A stretch of 57,095 nt of DNA, taken from Spirogloea muscicola (Eukaryota > Streptophyta > Zygnematophyceae > Spirogloeales > Spirogloeaceae). The stretch lies in the NCBI GenBank assembly GCA_009602725.1, contig WELB01000108.1, positions 383,910 through 441,004 on the forward strand, written 5' to 3'. The notes under the pieces are model-generated. The model saw only the letters and a list, made by a program, of their open reading frames with translations, did no database searches and was not told the origin of the DNA. The position numbers and the translations under genes are program-made. Shown piece after piece: positions 32,793 through 43,825 of the stretch. Within the stretch, counting starts at the first letter, position 1; every line of letters starts with the position of its first letter.

Positions 32793-35447
32793 CTAAACAA
32801 CCTTCTGGGGCTTCACACTGCCCCTCTCGAATGTCACCCACTCCTTTCTGTCAGGGTCGAAAAGATTGCATTGATTCACGATTGTGGACATGAGGGGCAG
32901 CCCAAAGGTCGCCTTATTCAGGTACTTGTTCCAGTTCTTTTCAATGGCGTCGTAGGCCAGCCGCAGGTTGTAGGATGGAATCTTGGTTGACAAATGGTGA
33001 GGAATGTGCACGCTGATGTCGTGGCATAGGACCTCAATCCTGATTCAGAAAAATGTACCAGTCATCGGTTAGCTCACCAAGGACAACATGGACATGCAGT
33101 CGCAGTATGTGAGCAACTAAGGGTCAAAGGACGTCATCATGTAAAAAATAAAATCTGCTGGACAGACTTACCACTTGGGGTACTCGCAGTGAACTGTGCC
33201 ACCAAGCTGCGCCTTGACCAACTCCCACTCACGCGCATTCTTGAATGGAATGTGGGGAGCAGTGTGGTGTACGAGGGTGAAGGTGCTCATCCAGAAATGG
33301 AATCCCAGGAAGGGAATGCCCCACCACTTGACGAAGCCAACTGGGCCAGTTGTGATCAACAGTGGCAGCAAAGCAAAGGCAGCAAATGCGCCAACAGCTG
33401 CCCAGGAGACTAAGACCTTGGGCTTCTCTTGAGGGCGGAACTTGTTCAAGTCAAAGTGCCACATGCCCCAGTGGCCCACTGATGCAACCCACCATGTGGG
33501 TCCCATGGCAATGTGCATCAAAGTCTTCGCAAGCGCTCCACTCCTCCTGTACATTCTTGGAGTGAAGGGTTGCCAGGCAGTGTCGATAAGAAGCCTGCAC
33601 ATGGACGGTCCAGAGATACCTCTCACGTCAATCTACAGATCAGGCTTGCACTGATGGCACTGCCAATCAGTACTGCACAGCCATTTCCAATGCATGCAAC
33701 ATGAAAAATTGGCAAGCGGAGAGAGAGGTCTGATGTGATGTCAGTGCAGGTAATGACGTGGTGCTCACTTGTTTGTGTGTGAGTGATGGGTGTTGTGCTT
33801 GATTCTCCATGGCTCAAAGGGATAGACGAGGGGAGCGAAGACGAGGGTGCCCACCACATCATTCACCAGTTGAGATCTTGAGAATGAATTGTGGCCACAG
33901 TCATGGCCTATGACGAAGAGGCCAGTGACAGCAGCGCTCATATATGCGTAGACCAAGGGGTACAGGTACCATGGGGCGACCGCAAGGGCAGCATAACCAA
34001 GTGCAACTGCACCAAACGTCGTGACTACACTTCGGAAAGCCTTGAGGTCATTCACCTCATAAGCCTGCGGTCAACAGTTTAGGTTTGACATTGAGATGCC
34101 TGACATGTCTCCCCTTGCACACGGAGTGTGAGCTACATGAATCAGCAAACTAGAACTACCATTGCTGGCTGCAGAACGCTCCCTGCATGAGTACAATCAC
34201 CATTGCCTAAATCAAAGCAACAGCTGCCATAATGCGCCAGCATGTTGCTGCCTTACCTCTTTTGGAATTGTCTTTAAGACATCACTCATTGAGATGCCAT
34301 CAGGCACCTGCCAGCAAGCAACACTTTGGGTTCAATATTGACAAGCACATTCTCCAGGTTTGCGTACATTTGACAGAATCGTGCTCTTATTATTTATGGT
34401 GTCACCTCTTCTTGCCAGCTAATTTACACATTCAACAGAACAATCCTGACAAGCTACCCAGTAGCTTCCATCTATTGCTTGTGCGAAGCTGCAAATACCT
34501 CCTCTCCAATCTGTGTGAACCCGGGAATCTGTGTGGTGGTTACTGCAGGCACTGCCACAGCTGTTGTCACCAGTCGCTTAGCCCTCAGGCTCCGTACCTG
34601 GCATTACAATGAAAAAGCTTGGGCAAATTGATAGTGGATACATCTGAAAGATTAAAACCTGTTAGGTTTATTTTAGAATCGGCCTGGCCCACAATGCCTC
34701 CCCACTAGCTGAAACAGGAGAGTAGGCCGGGGGTTTGGTCTTTGCCACTGTGGAAGACGATATTGATTTGAGTAAAGGACTGAGCTAAGTAAATGGACTG
34801 AGCTAAGTAAATGGACTGACGTATGCCAGCAGCAGCAATACAGCATCAACCCTCTGACTAAACTGGCCTATATTGATGTCAACAATAACGATAAGCGACG
34901 GAATAGCAGGCTAATGACTGCAATCTGATGGAGTCCAGGCTGCACTGTAACACTTCTTGTAACAGATCACGAAAGAATGCACATGAAAGAACAAAGAGGT
35001 CGCACTTACTGGCAAAGGAGTGAGGCCCCGCAGGGAAGCGCCCCGGAAAGAGGACCTTTGGGCAGAAACCTTAGAGACAGTCCTTGTGGCCTCTGTCTGA
35101 GTAGCTCCAACCTATTCAAAGAAGAACTTTAGCTGTTTGAGCTGTCAATGACGTCGCGCTTGGTGCAAAGCACCAGTCATGGGCTCAAGCTACTGAAATT
35201 TGCATGTCCTGAAGAGATTGTGACACCCGTTGATCAATTACAGACCCCCACCTCGACTCCAACAATTTCGCTCAATGCATGCATGTTCGACCCGAGCATG
35301 CATCTGTCACGCCCACAACATGCGTCCAACACACGATGTTCCACCACTGCCCGTCGGTCGCCTGGATTAGGATCACAGGCGAACCTGCGTTGAAGCAGGA
35401 GCCCGCAGCAGCGACCCCGTGCGCGCGGCAGCGCAGGCTGCCGCCAT
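32793..35447 (-). CDS. FAD6: FAD6, plastid omega-6 fatty acid desaturase
   Basis: FAD6 inserts the delta-12 (omega-6) double bond into plastid glycerolipid acyl chains using ferredoxin. Seven exons give 421 aa: 35385-35447, 35010-35096, 34499-34597, 34257-34307, 33769-34064, 33172-33594 and 32793-33039. Phases agree throughout. The first 70 or so residues form a transit peptide ([19 protein letters not shown] start; VTTAVAVPA near the cut). The three di-iron histidine boxes are HDCGH (154-158), HNTHH (190-194) and HIPHH (351-355). Other family strings are [32 protein letters not shown] and [18 protein letters not shown]. Length and order fit the plastid enzyme, not the ER FAD2. All catalytic histidines are kept, so it should be active. 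Confidence 0.97.
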
Positions 35448-36924
35448 GGTGACAGCGCAGCCTCTCCCCGCGGCCCTGCGGCCCCGTGAAGCAGACGGGC
35501 GAGCCCTTGCGCTGGCCCGCCTTGGCCCGACGGCGCGAGGCGGCGATGCTGGCCGGAGGCGCTGGCAGCGGCGCGGGCAGAGGGCGGAGGCGGCTGCCGT
35601 GGAGTGAGGAAAGGATGCCGGGGGGGGGGGGGGGGGGGGGNGGGGGGGGTCTCGAACGAACGGGCACCAGGGTTTCTAGCGTCGCTCGGCGGAAAATAAG
35701 AGGTCGTCAGGACAGGCGGCTGGCTGGAATGGCGAGGACCTCGGGAGGCCGTTAGCTTGGGGCGCACGATTTCTGCACATGGCTGGTAAGCGCTATGAGG
35801 GGGACCGTGCGCGGCGGGGCTTTCGACCACGGGTATTGTGCGGGGCAGCGAGCGGCCACGGCGCGCGTCCCCCGCGCCTGCCCGACGACTCGCCCGACGC
35901 CGGGCGCCCACTCGGCGACGGCCCGGCCTTCGGATCGGCCCGACGCCTGCGGCGCCCCGCCGACGACCGCGACAGTTGCCCGCGGCGGCGAGCCCGCCCC
36001 TCCTCGGGCCGCTCCCGGCGCCACGCTGGCGGCTCTGGACCGGCCCCTGGCGGCGCCACGTCTGCAAGCGCCCGCCAATGAGCGCCCGCCGACAGTTGCT
36101 GCCCGATTCGATCACGGAAGTGATTTAGATGGGCCCGCCCGCGCCGCCTCTTTCGCGCCCGAGGTGGTCCACGCGGGGCAGCTAATGGGCAGCCGCCGCG
36201 TCGCTGCCCCCTTCCCCGAGGCAGTGGCCCGGAGGCCCTCCTGCGCACCCGACGTCAGAGCGGCCATTGGCGCCAACTGGCGCAGCATGTGGGGACGCTG
36301 CAGATTAAGCGAGAGCCGCATGATGATGATGTGAACGAGCCTCCCGGCCACGAACCCTAGGTTAAGCAGCTCTTCAATGGGACTAAAGCCGCGGGCAAGA
36401 GGAGACCACACTGGTCTCCCTCTCCATGAGAATCAGTGTCCGTGAGAAGAATTCCAAGGAGGCAATTTGCTGCAAAAGGCCAGCTAAAACAGAATGGACA
36501 GGTCGAAATGGAATGCTGCCTGAGTTGGAGAGAGGCTCTTCCAACAAGCAAGCGGTGCCTGTGAGCGACCTGGCCCAAAAAACTGCTCAAATGGATGGGC
36601 TGCTTCTTCTTTGTGGACTTGATAATCACGAGCCTGCTGTCTCAGACAGACACGCGAGGAAGGTAAAGTTCGTGTATTTGAAACGAACGAAGGCCAAATG
36701 GCCAAAGGAAGGGGGGGGGGGTGAAGTGGGAGAGGGGGAGAAGGACAGACAGGAGAGAGGGAGAGATGGGGAGAGGGATAGAGCGAGAGATAGAAACGCG
36801 AGAGTGCAAGCGAGAGCGAGAGCGAGAGCGACAGCGAGACGGGAGATAGAGATTGACCTTCAGGCCCCTGAACATGATTCCCTCCTGAAAGAGGCAGTGG
36901 CTGTGAGGAGCCAAAACAGAAGGA
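35448..36924. other. GC-rich flank with a poly-G/N join, a GA tract and repeats; no gene seen
   Basis: A run of about 30 G with an N at 35641 lies near the FAD6 start. The block 35770-36340 is very GC-rich and has many overlapping open frames, none recognisable. From 36470 on there are minus-strand hairpin modules, a family A tail in reverse (about 36670-36705, GTGTATTTGAAACG), a G8 run, a GA-rich microsatellite (36750-36845), and a 90-bp block shared with 38910-38990. Confidence 0.5.
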
Positions 36925-38681
36925 AGGACATCCGACTTGCAGCTGCTGACGAGGTAAAATTGAGCAGGCATCCTTAGTGTTCTCTATGCTTTTCCTCTCC
37001 TTTGGGACCTTATTCACTCTTTCGTGGGCCGGCTTTACGAGACCTCACTTCCTGCAAAGAGCTGCTTCTTTCTCTCTTAAGTTGGTATTTCAAATAGACC
37101 TCGGCCCCTTTATAGGAAGTGCTTCTCCTTGGGCTCGCCTTCTTCGGCGATTGCTTTCCTGTGGTACAAATTTTGCTTTCAACTGTCGTGCGTGTATCAC
37201 CCATCCGCTGTTGCCTTGGGCGGCGACGACGGCCAGCTCCGGCAATTGCCCACAGCCTCCATGGCCTTGGCCTGCGCCTTCGCCTGCCGTAGACAACGGC
37301 CTTTGCTTGTGCATCTCATCTGCAAAAATTAGTACACGTTGGCTCAGCTTGGCCTCCCTTCCATGTCATGCCCACCGGTGCCTTCTCTCTTTCTGCTGAC
37401 TCAGGTCGTTGCTTTGCTGGCTGCAAGGGAGAAGCCTCTTCCTCTTCCCCATCTGCTGTAGCAGGGGCCACCTGTCGGGAGGGTGATTGTGATCCTTCTC
37501 CCTGATGTCATTGCTACTGTTTCGAAGCTCCCTGCGATAAATTTGGAGCGAGCCGAGTCTAATGGGCTCCTACAAAATGCTTTGATGTGCTGATGGTCTT
37601 GTGATGGACAGGGGTGCTGGTCCAGCAGCTTTGTTCTGCGTAGTTCACGAGTCTCTCCACTACCACGCTGCTGTCAAGCCAAGCACACAAGTGCTGACTG
37701 CTGTGATGGACTCTCCGGTCACAAAGACGAGATCAGGTGGGACCATGTAACTGGGGACCTCAGTAGGAGATCCCGGTGTCTAAGATGCTGTGCGCCCTAC
37801 ATGAACAGTCAGGCTGGGACCAGGCAAATTTGTGGCTGCGTGCAATGCGGACGGCTCAAAGAGCCCCAGCATCTGCCCGTCCGGAGCCCTCAAGGCCGCT
37901 ATCTGGCACCAGGAGCGACGTGCGGTCAGCAGCGTTGCCCAGTGTAAACCGCATAATTTGATTTCCTGACATGCTTGCCTGTGCTGGACTGCCAACTCGA
38001 TGCCTTCTGCTTGGGCCCATGCAAAGCTTGTGGCTACTGTCTCGCTTCAGGATGGACGGATGACCTTTCGGTGGAAGAAGGCGGCCTCTATGGGCCGCAT
38101 TAGTGCAGCAGGCCTTGCACCTAGCAGCCCCACAATACTTGACATGGCTGCACATCTGGTAGCTGTGAGTTGGGCCTGCCGCATGTCGCTGTCCCTGTTT
38201 TCCTCCTGCTCAGTGTCCTGTCGGGTTGCTTGGAATATCTGAGGTGCGAAGCGAGGGGTCGACGCAGTACCTTGCCATGTGGCCGGTATTTGATGGGCCC
38301 GTCAAGATTGGCGCCCAGGGAGAGGAGTCTTGTCACGGTCGCGTCCAGGTCGTCAACGTCAAAGTGGAGGAACGGGGTGTACCCCGTCGTGACTGGCGCC
38401 TCCCTGCTCGCGACAAGGCAAGATGAAGCACAATTCTTCAAATGGTGCCGGCAAATTGCTGCGGCGGTGGCTTTTGCAATTGTGTGTTGTAGCTGATCAG
38501 AATCTGAACACAGGTGGCGGCAATGGGGCGCACCCATCCACCTGCTTGATAGTGAGCTTGACGTCGCCCGACTGCAGCTCCGCGAAGCGCTCGGTGCAGA
38601 CGTTGACGGCCAGCCCCAGCCCGTCGCGATAGAACTGCACGCCCCTCGGCACGTCCCGCTGCAGCATCATGACGCACCGTA
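36925..38681 (-). repeat. Left arm of a large inverted duplication
   Basis: Read on the minus strand this arm is colinear with 53146-55445 on the plus strand. It contains the VOC gene (37780-38681), a shared intergenic part (CCTACTGAGGTCCCCAGTTA), then GGAGCCCATTAGA-TCGGCTCGCTC, and a distal part to a family-B-like end (GACTTGCAGCTGCTGA). The arms differ by scattered substitutions and by an insertion of about 580 bp in the right arm. Homology stops exactly at the N at 38682. Confidence 0.88.
37780..38681 (-). CDS. VOC/glyoxalase-fold protein, copy 1 (5' end lost at an N)
   Basis: Three exons: up to 38681 through 38534, then 38271-38403 and 37780-37902. The protein reads RCVMMLQRDVPRGVQFYRDG, ELQSGDVKLTIKQVDG, then EAPVTTGYTPFLHFDVDDLD with LGANLDGPIKYRPHGK, and IAALRAPDGQMLGLFEPSA before a divergent tail. 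This is a single vicinal-oxygen-chelate (glyoxalase/bleomycin-resistance) domain like a small plant protein family. The substrate is unknown. It is almost identical to the plus-strand gene at 53134-54037. The initiator ATG seen there is missing: the sequence upstream of N 38682 is unrelated. It is either a misjoined contig or a truncated duplicate. Confidence 0.85.
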
Positions 38682-39661
38682 NGAAGCCCCGGGGCCTGGC
38701 GCGGCCATGAGCTCGTCGGCGCCAGCTCGCCAGCCGGCGGCAGCGGGGGGCGAAAGGACCGCCGCCGCCGCCGCGGCGGCGGCGGCGGCGGCGCGGGGGG
38801 CAAGCGCGGGCGCGCCAACGGTCGGGTTGGGGGTGGGCGAAAGAGAATGATATATTGAAAAAGGCGAGAACGCGAGCGAAGAGCGAGATATATAGAGCTA
38901 CAGCGATATGGATAGAGATTGACCTTAGGCCCCTGAACATACTTGCCTCCTGAACGAGGTAGTGGCTGCGAGGAGCCAAACCAGGAGAATGGACCAGTTT
39001 TCTTACTGGGACTGGAGCTTAAGCTCCAACATGGAGGCCACAGCAGCCATGCGACATGGTGCAGACACTCCATTTGCTTCAGACCTAAACACAAAACGCC
39101 CACCACCAGAACCAAGCCCTTACTCCAACCAAAAATTAATCGTTCTTGTGCTGAGCTGGCCAATCACAGCCATTGCCCTCTACTGGAAGAGTCTATCTTC
39201 TCCTTACGACAGGCACTTGAAGTACGGCTGGCTATACATCCTAGTGTGCTGACGGTCAGTGGAGCAGTGACTAGCTAGCCTCACCAGCACAGTCCCTGGA
39301 CGCATCCTCATCCTGCTGAGTTCCAGTGGCCCCGATCGTCCCTACTGCTAACCAGTTGTGCTTAGGTGAATACGGCGAGGTTGGGCAAAACTTCGGCTCT
39401 AGCTTTTCTATTACGCCTGCATCACCTCCTGCACATTGCAAATTGCTAAATGTGCACCTGTTGAGCACGGTCGGCTGCCTGTTTGGAAACATTCAGCCGG
39501 CAGAGACTTGTGTGCCTGCTATCGTACTACTGGTTGCCTCAATGACATGAAACAAGCAAGGTGCTTTAGGCTCTAAGAAAGTCAGACCTCCACCTTCTGC
39601 AGGAAGGCCAGTCCAGCACATGCTACACGAGTGGAGCACACGCGTCCAGGATACTAGGTAG
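38682..39661. other. Repeat-rich stretch, no gene seen
   Basis: A CGG/CCG inverted tract (38760-38800) is followed by a GA-rich stretch and a block (38905-38990) that matches 36845-36930. A hairpin module (GAGCTGGCCAATCACAGCC) lies at about 39155. Open frames at 39270-39660 are not recognisable. Confidence 0.5.
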
Positions 39662-40513
39662 TCAAGAATGCGCAGCATTGCCCTTGACTTGCTTTATCCT
39701 GGCTCTTCTGATCCTTGACATCTCTACCAGCTCCTCTCTTAGATCTCGCTTTCTAGCGTCCCCTTCATAAGGCAGACCCGAGAGCACCTTATCCAGAGGA
39801 TTTTCGTCTGCTAAGTCAAGCTTGCCATGGTCAGTTGCAACTGAGCTCCCCTTCTCTGGACAGTGTTGTCCATCATCAGGACTTTGACTTGGCGCACATT
39901 TCCCTCTGTCTTGCTCACTGCCATGTTCCGCAGCATTCCCTTCTTGAGCACCAACTTCAGCTTCTTGTTTTCTGGCTGAGTCTAAGGCAGCCTCCACACC
40001 CATCTTCTTGGGCATCTTCCTCCTCTTGCGCATGGGCTCACCCTCGACCACGGCACTGTGGACTCTCTTGACGTCGTTGAGCTGTGATCTTCTCAGCCCC
40101 ACTTCTTTGGCTTGACCGATATCTTTGTTCTTTGCAGGATGAAGCACCTTCAAATTTGCTCGTGTTGGCACCTTCGACTCCTCCACCTGCTGCTTCCTAG
40201 TAGCGTTGTTGTGCATGTATTTACACTTTGTACCCCGGGTGCAGCTCCCTCTTTCCCAGTCGATGCATGGGACTTTCTTTGCATGCATCACGCCGCCCCT
40301 CCTCCCTCTCTTGGTCAACTTCTTCTTGCCCGTCGGCAGCACCACCTCCTCCCTACCATCTGCAGGGCTCTCAGACGCGACCAAATCTGCAGCAGCATCA
40401 GTACAGGGCTTTATCACGCTACGGTCAATTCTTTTTGTTGCAGAGCATCTTGTTCCCAGGCCTCGCATGCAGATTGACACGCCTTTGAAGTTGGCAGGCA
40501 GAGAAGAAGACAT
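39662..40513 (-). CDS. CCCH zinc-finger protein with basic linker
   Basis: A continuous frame of 283 aa from ATG 40513 to TAG-type end at 39662. One CCCH finger is clear near residue 83: C-IDWERGS-C-TRGTK-C-KYM-H, spacing C-X8-C-X5-C-X3-H, typical of RNA-binding fingers. It is preceded by a Lys/Arg-rich patch (GKKKLTKRGRRGG) and followed by a second basic patch (MRKRRKMPKKMG). The C-terminal third contains NPLDKVLSGLPYEGDARKRD and EMSRIRRARIKQVKG. I do not recognise the family beyond the finger; a role in RNA handling is an inference. There may be an upstream exon at 40750-41075 on the same strand, but I could not find a phase that joins it. Confidence 0.72.
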   Translation of the reverse strand: MSSSLPANFKGVSICMRGLGTRCSATKRIDRSVIKPCTDAAADLVASESPADGREEVVLPTGKKKLTKRGRRGGVMHAKKVPCIDWERGSCTRGTKCKYMHNNATRKQQVEESKVPTRANLKVLHPAKNKDIGQAKEVGLRRSQLNDVKRVHSAVVEGEPMRKRRKMPKKMGVEAALDSARKQEAEVGAQEGNAAEHGSEQDRGKCAPSQSPDDGQHCPEKGSSVATDHGKLDLADENPLDKVLSGLPYEGDARKRDLREELVEMSRIRRARIKQVKGNAAHS

Positions 40514-40749
40514 TAGTGTTTCAGATAGCGGCGGGGGGCGTCAGACGGCTGTCAAGTGACCTGCCAGCTGTGCAGTGAGAGACTGTGCTACTTCAGGACT
40601 TCCTTTCGAGCCCACCAGATCCAAAGACAGAAGCGTTGCCTGTTACATAGGACTGGAAAAAGATCATGCAAAGCCCCTGCAGAGGACATCAGTGCAGCCA
40701 GGAGAAGCTTGCCTTCTGCTACGTAAGAGCCTCCTTCTCTGCGCTTACC

Positions 40750-41075
40750 TGGTCGCTCTGCATCGCCCGTGGCTCCTCTAGCACTTCCTGCAGCCCCAGC
40801 TATGCCAGACTCCTGCCTCTTCCTCCGCCTCAAGAGGCCATCCATTAGCCCATGCTTCCGAAGCCACAGGTTCGTGCGATATGCATGTTGGCGCTCCTCC
40901 TTCTTGCCTTCAAGCGTCACCCCGCTGCACTGGCCGAGCGACAGGAGGCCATCAGGGTTTCTTGTAGTCTGATTGACACGTCCTTTGGAAAGTCGGCCTT
41001 GGGAGCAAACTGCTTAGACTGGAGTTTGGTATTCCAGAGCCGGACTGAGGCCTCGCCTAGCGATAGTCTGCAGGC
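40750..41075 (-). CDS. Coding-like segment upstream of the CCCH gene, frame unresolved
   Basis: Two minus-strand frames look coding in succession. The upstream one reads RLWNTKLQSKQFAPKADFPK and then RLQETLMASCRSASAAG. The downstream one reads LEGKKEERQHAYRTNLWLRK and HGLMDGLLRRRKRQE before a GT donor at 40749. The switch lies near GCAGCGGGGTGACGC at about 40925 with no room for an intron, which suggests either a frameshift or that one frame is spurious. It may be the 5' part of the CCCH gene or a separate broken gene. Confidence 0.35.
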
Positions 41076-41852
41076 TTGAAAGTGAACGACCGTCTGAAGC
41101 GACCAGGGACCTGTGCAGTGAGCTGGCGTCGTCAGAGGCCCTTGCTCCTATCTGTGCACTTCTTTAAAGCCTAAGAGCGAAGAAACTGGTGAGGAAAGCC
41201 TGGAAGCGCAGCACAAGCTAACCAACCTACGCAGCAAATGCTGGAACCAAACCAAGCCCTATGCCTTAAGGCCCACTATGAGACCTACTCGAGAAGCTGG
41301 CAAGCTCTAACCCCTAAAGCCTTGCACTTGACTTTCAAGATCTGCTGTGACGGGTGCAGGTGGTCCTCTCCACAAGGTGTTTGCTTCACAAAGGAGCTGG
41401 CCACTCTCTTTGCACCAATTGCTTGCGGCGGACAGGACCACCTGCCAGCCCATTCGCTCCGCTCTCGGTGGCTAACTCAGTAGGTCGGCACTTGACAGCA
41501 GGCAGGAGGAGCTCTGCAAATGCCCGAGCGGCGCAGCAGGCCCCTTGAGCACCGCCGCATGTCTTGGTGCTAGAGAACCCATAGAGCCGCAAGTAGAGCC
41601 TGCGGCTGAGGGCAGCTGCATCGTTCGCGGTACAAGTCCGGCCCCATCACGAGCTCGGCGCCCGGGGGGGGGGTTTGGGTTTCGAGGAAGGGCTGACCAG
41701 CCAGGGCAGTGCCAGGTAGGCCCGCGGCGGCCAGGCGAGCCCTTCTCGACGGCGGTGCGGCACAGGGCGCGCCTCCGGGCCTCAGCCTCGACCACGCCCG
41801 GCTCCGCCGTCGCCGCCACCGCCATCTCCGCCACCGCCGCCGCCGCCGGCGC

Positions 41853-42819
41853 NNNNNNNNNNNNNNNNNNNNNNNNNNNNNNNNNNNNNNNNNNNNNNNN
41901 NNNNNNNNNNNNNNNNNNNNNNNNNNNNNNNNNNNNNNNNNNNNNNNNNNNNNNNNNNNNNNNNNNNNNNNNNNNNNNNNNNNNNNNNNNNNNNNNNNNN
42001 NNNNNNNNNNNNNNNNNNNNNNNNNNNNNNNNNNNNNNNNNNNNNNNNNNNNNNNNNNNNNNNNNNNNNNNNNNNNNNNNNNNNNNNNNNNNNNNNNNNN
42101 NNNNNNNNNNNNNNNNNNNNNNNNNNNNNNNNNNNNNNNNNNNNNNNNNNNNNNNNNNNNNNNNNNNNNNNNNNNNNNNNNNNNNNNNNNNNNNNNNNNN
42201 NNNNNNNNNNNNNNNNNNNNNNNNNNNNNNNNNNNNNNNNNNNNNNNNNNNNNNNNNNNNNNNNNNNNNNNNNNNNNNNNNNNNNNNNNNNNNNNNNNNN
42301 NNNNNNNNNNNNNNNNNNNNNNNNNNNNNNNNNNNNNNNNNNNNNNNNNNNNNNNNNNNNNNNNNNNNNNNNNNNNNNNNNNNNNNNNNNNNNNNNNNNN
42401 NNNNNNNNNNNNNNNNNNNNNNNNNNNNNNNNNNNNNNNNNNNNNNNNNNNNNNNNNNNNNNNNNNNNNNNNNNNNNNNNNNNNNNNNNNNNNNNNNNNN
42501 NNNNNNNNNNNNNNNNNNNNNNNNNNNNNNNNNNNNNNNNNNNNNNNNNNNNNNNNNNNNNNNNNNNNNNNNNNNNNNNNNNNNNNNNNNNNNNNNNNNN
42601 NNNNNNNNNNNNNNNNNNNNNNNNNNNNNNNNNNNNNNNNNNNNNNNNNNNNNNNNNNNNNNNNNNNNNNNNNNNNNNNNNNNNNNNNNNNNNNNNNNNN
42701 NNNNNNNNNNNNNNNNNNNNNNNNNNNNNNNNNNNNNNNNNNNNNNNNNNNNNNNNNNNNNNNNNNNNNNNNNNNNNNNNNNNNNNNNNNNNNNNNNNNN
42801 NNNNNNNNNNNNNNNNNNN
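41853..42819. other. Assembly gap (967 N)
   Basis: A run of 967 N. Both flanks are CCG-rich, and the open frames that cross it are artefacts. The left flank (41545-41852) is GC-rich and could hold the 5' exon of the gene that resumes at 42820, but this cannot be shown. No other gene is supported between 41076 and the gap. Confidence 0.98.
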
Positions 42820-42897
42820 GCCTGCAGCGGCGCTGGCAGCCAGCAGCACTGCGGCCCGCTTGCGCCGCGTCGCGGGCTGTCGTCGAAGCCGGAGGAC

Positions 42898-42935
<38 letters not shown>

Positions 42936-43396
42936 AGTCGCGGCAGGCAGCCTGAGCGAGGACGAGTACCGCGGGGAGGTGGACGCCATCAATGAGCGAT
43001 TTGCAGAGGCGCGGGAGGAGATTGAGTTGGCGATCGAGTCCAAGGAAACAGTCTACTTCAACGAGGAGGCCTCGACTGCGAGGTGGGCGAGGCTCGTGGC
43101 GCGCGCCTGCTAGGGCTGGCGGCGGCGGCGCGGCCGTCAGGGCTGGCTGCGACGTCCGCTGCTCGAGCTGTTGTGGGAAAGAGCTCCCGCCAGGAGCTTT
43201 GTCCCTTGTGATGGCTGGCCTTCTGACTGTGGCAGACCGCGCTCTGCGGCGCAGAGCTGCCGTCCAGCACGTTCTCGACCGCTTCGAGGCGTTGTCGTCG
43301 AGGCTGGGCGACAGCGAGCGCGGCGCGCTGCGCCGCGCCATGGGCCTGAAGATGGAGCAGCTCAAGGCCGAGCTCGAGGGGCTTAATCACGACTAG
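42820..43396 (+). CDS. Small helical protein, 5' end in the assembly gap
   Basis: Exon A is open from the gap edge to 43082 and exon B runs 43255-43396 (AG acceptor after GCGGCGCAG); the join is in phase. After a poly-Gly run from a GGC tract, the protein reads LSEDEYRGEVDAINERFAEA, then REEIELAIESKETVYFNEEA, and in exon B VQHVLDRFEALSSRLGDSER and ALRRAMGLKMEQLKAELEGL before NHD-stop. The heptad pattern suggests a coiled coil. It resembles a small conserved plant/algal protein of unknown function, but I cannot name it. The intron is GC-rich and has other possible acceptors; this one keeps the helical register. Confidence 0.65.
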
Positions 43397-43825
43397 CCTC
43401 TGCTGCACCACTGCCGGATTCTCCATCTCCTACTTCTCGCCAACGTTCTCGCTCTCTCGGAGTACGGAGAAAAGCCCCAAGTCACGTAAATTCAGCTCAC
43501 ATCAACGTGTTTCCTGGTTAGGTCCTTCACCTCCTTGAGAGGGTTGACTTCCGTGAGCCGAGTCATAAGTGTAAGGTACTTGATGCATGCAAATGAACCA
43601 GCTCATGAGCAGTGGCTGCTTTGCTGTGAATCGTGAGATCAGGGTCGCGCATTGGCACTTGCTTTGCCCTACTACCTCAATCCCACAACTCACATTAAGC
43701 AGTAGTCTTCCTTGTGAATGCTCTGCAAACAGATTGCTCTAAGCAGGATGTAACGCACTGGCAGTCCTACTTCCGCGATCGATTTGAGTGATAGCCATTC
43801 CCCAGGATGATGGCTATGCTTCCAA
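43397..43825. other. Convergent 3' flanks, no gene seen
   Basis: The stretch lies between the stop of the small helical protein (+) and the stop of the ankyrin gene (-). No coding signal was found. Confidence 0.5.

Noticed and set aside
35752-36334. Several GC-rich open frames upstream of FAD6
   Set aside because: Both strands and all frames are equally open, as expected from base composition; no motif was seen.
36977-37399. A 140-codon frame that has a counterpart in the right arm (55048-55380, minus)
   Set aside because: Both frames lie in the repeat part of the inverted duplication and diverge with frame changes, so similarity reflects duplication, not coding constraint.
41472-43365. Open frames of more than 400 codons across the gap
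   Set aside because: They consist mostly of N, so they are artefacts of the assembly gap.
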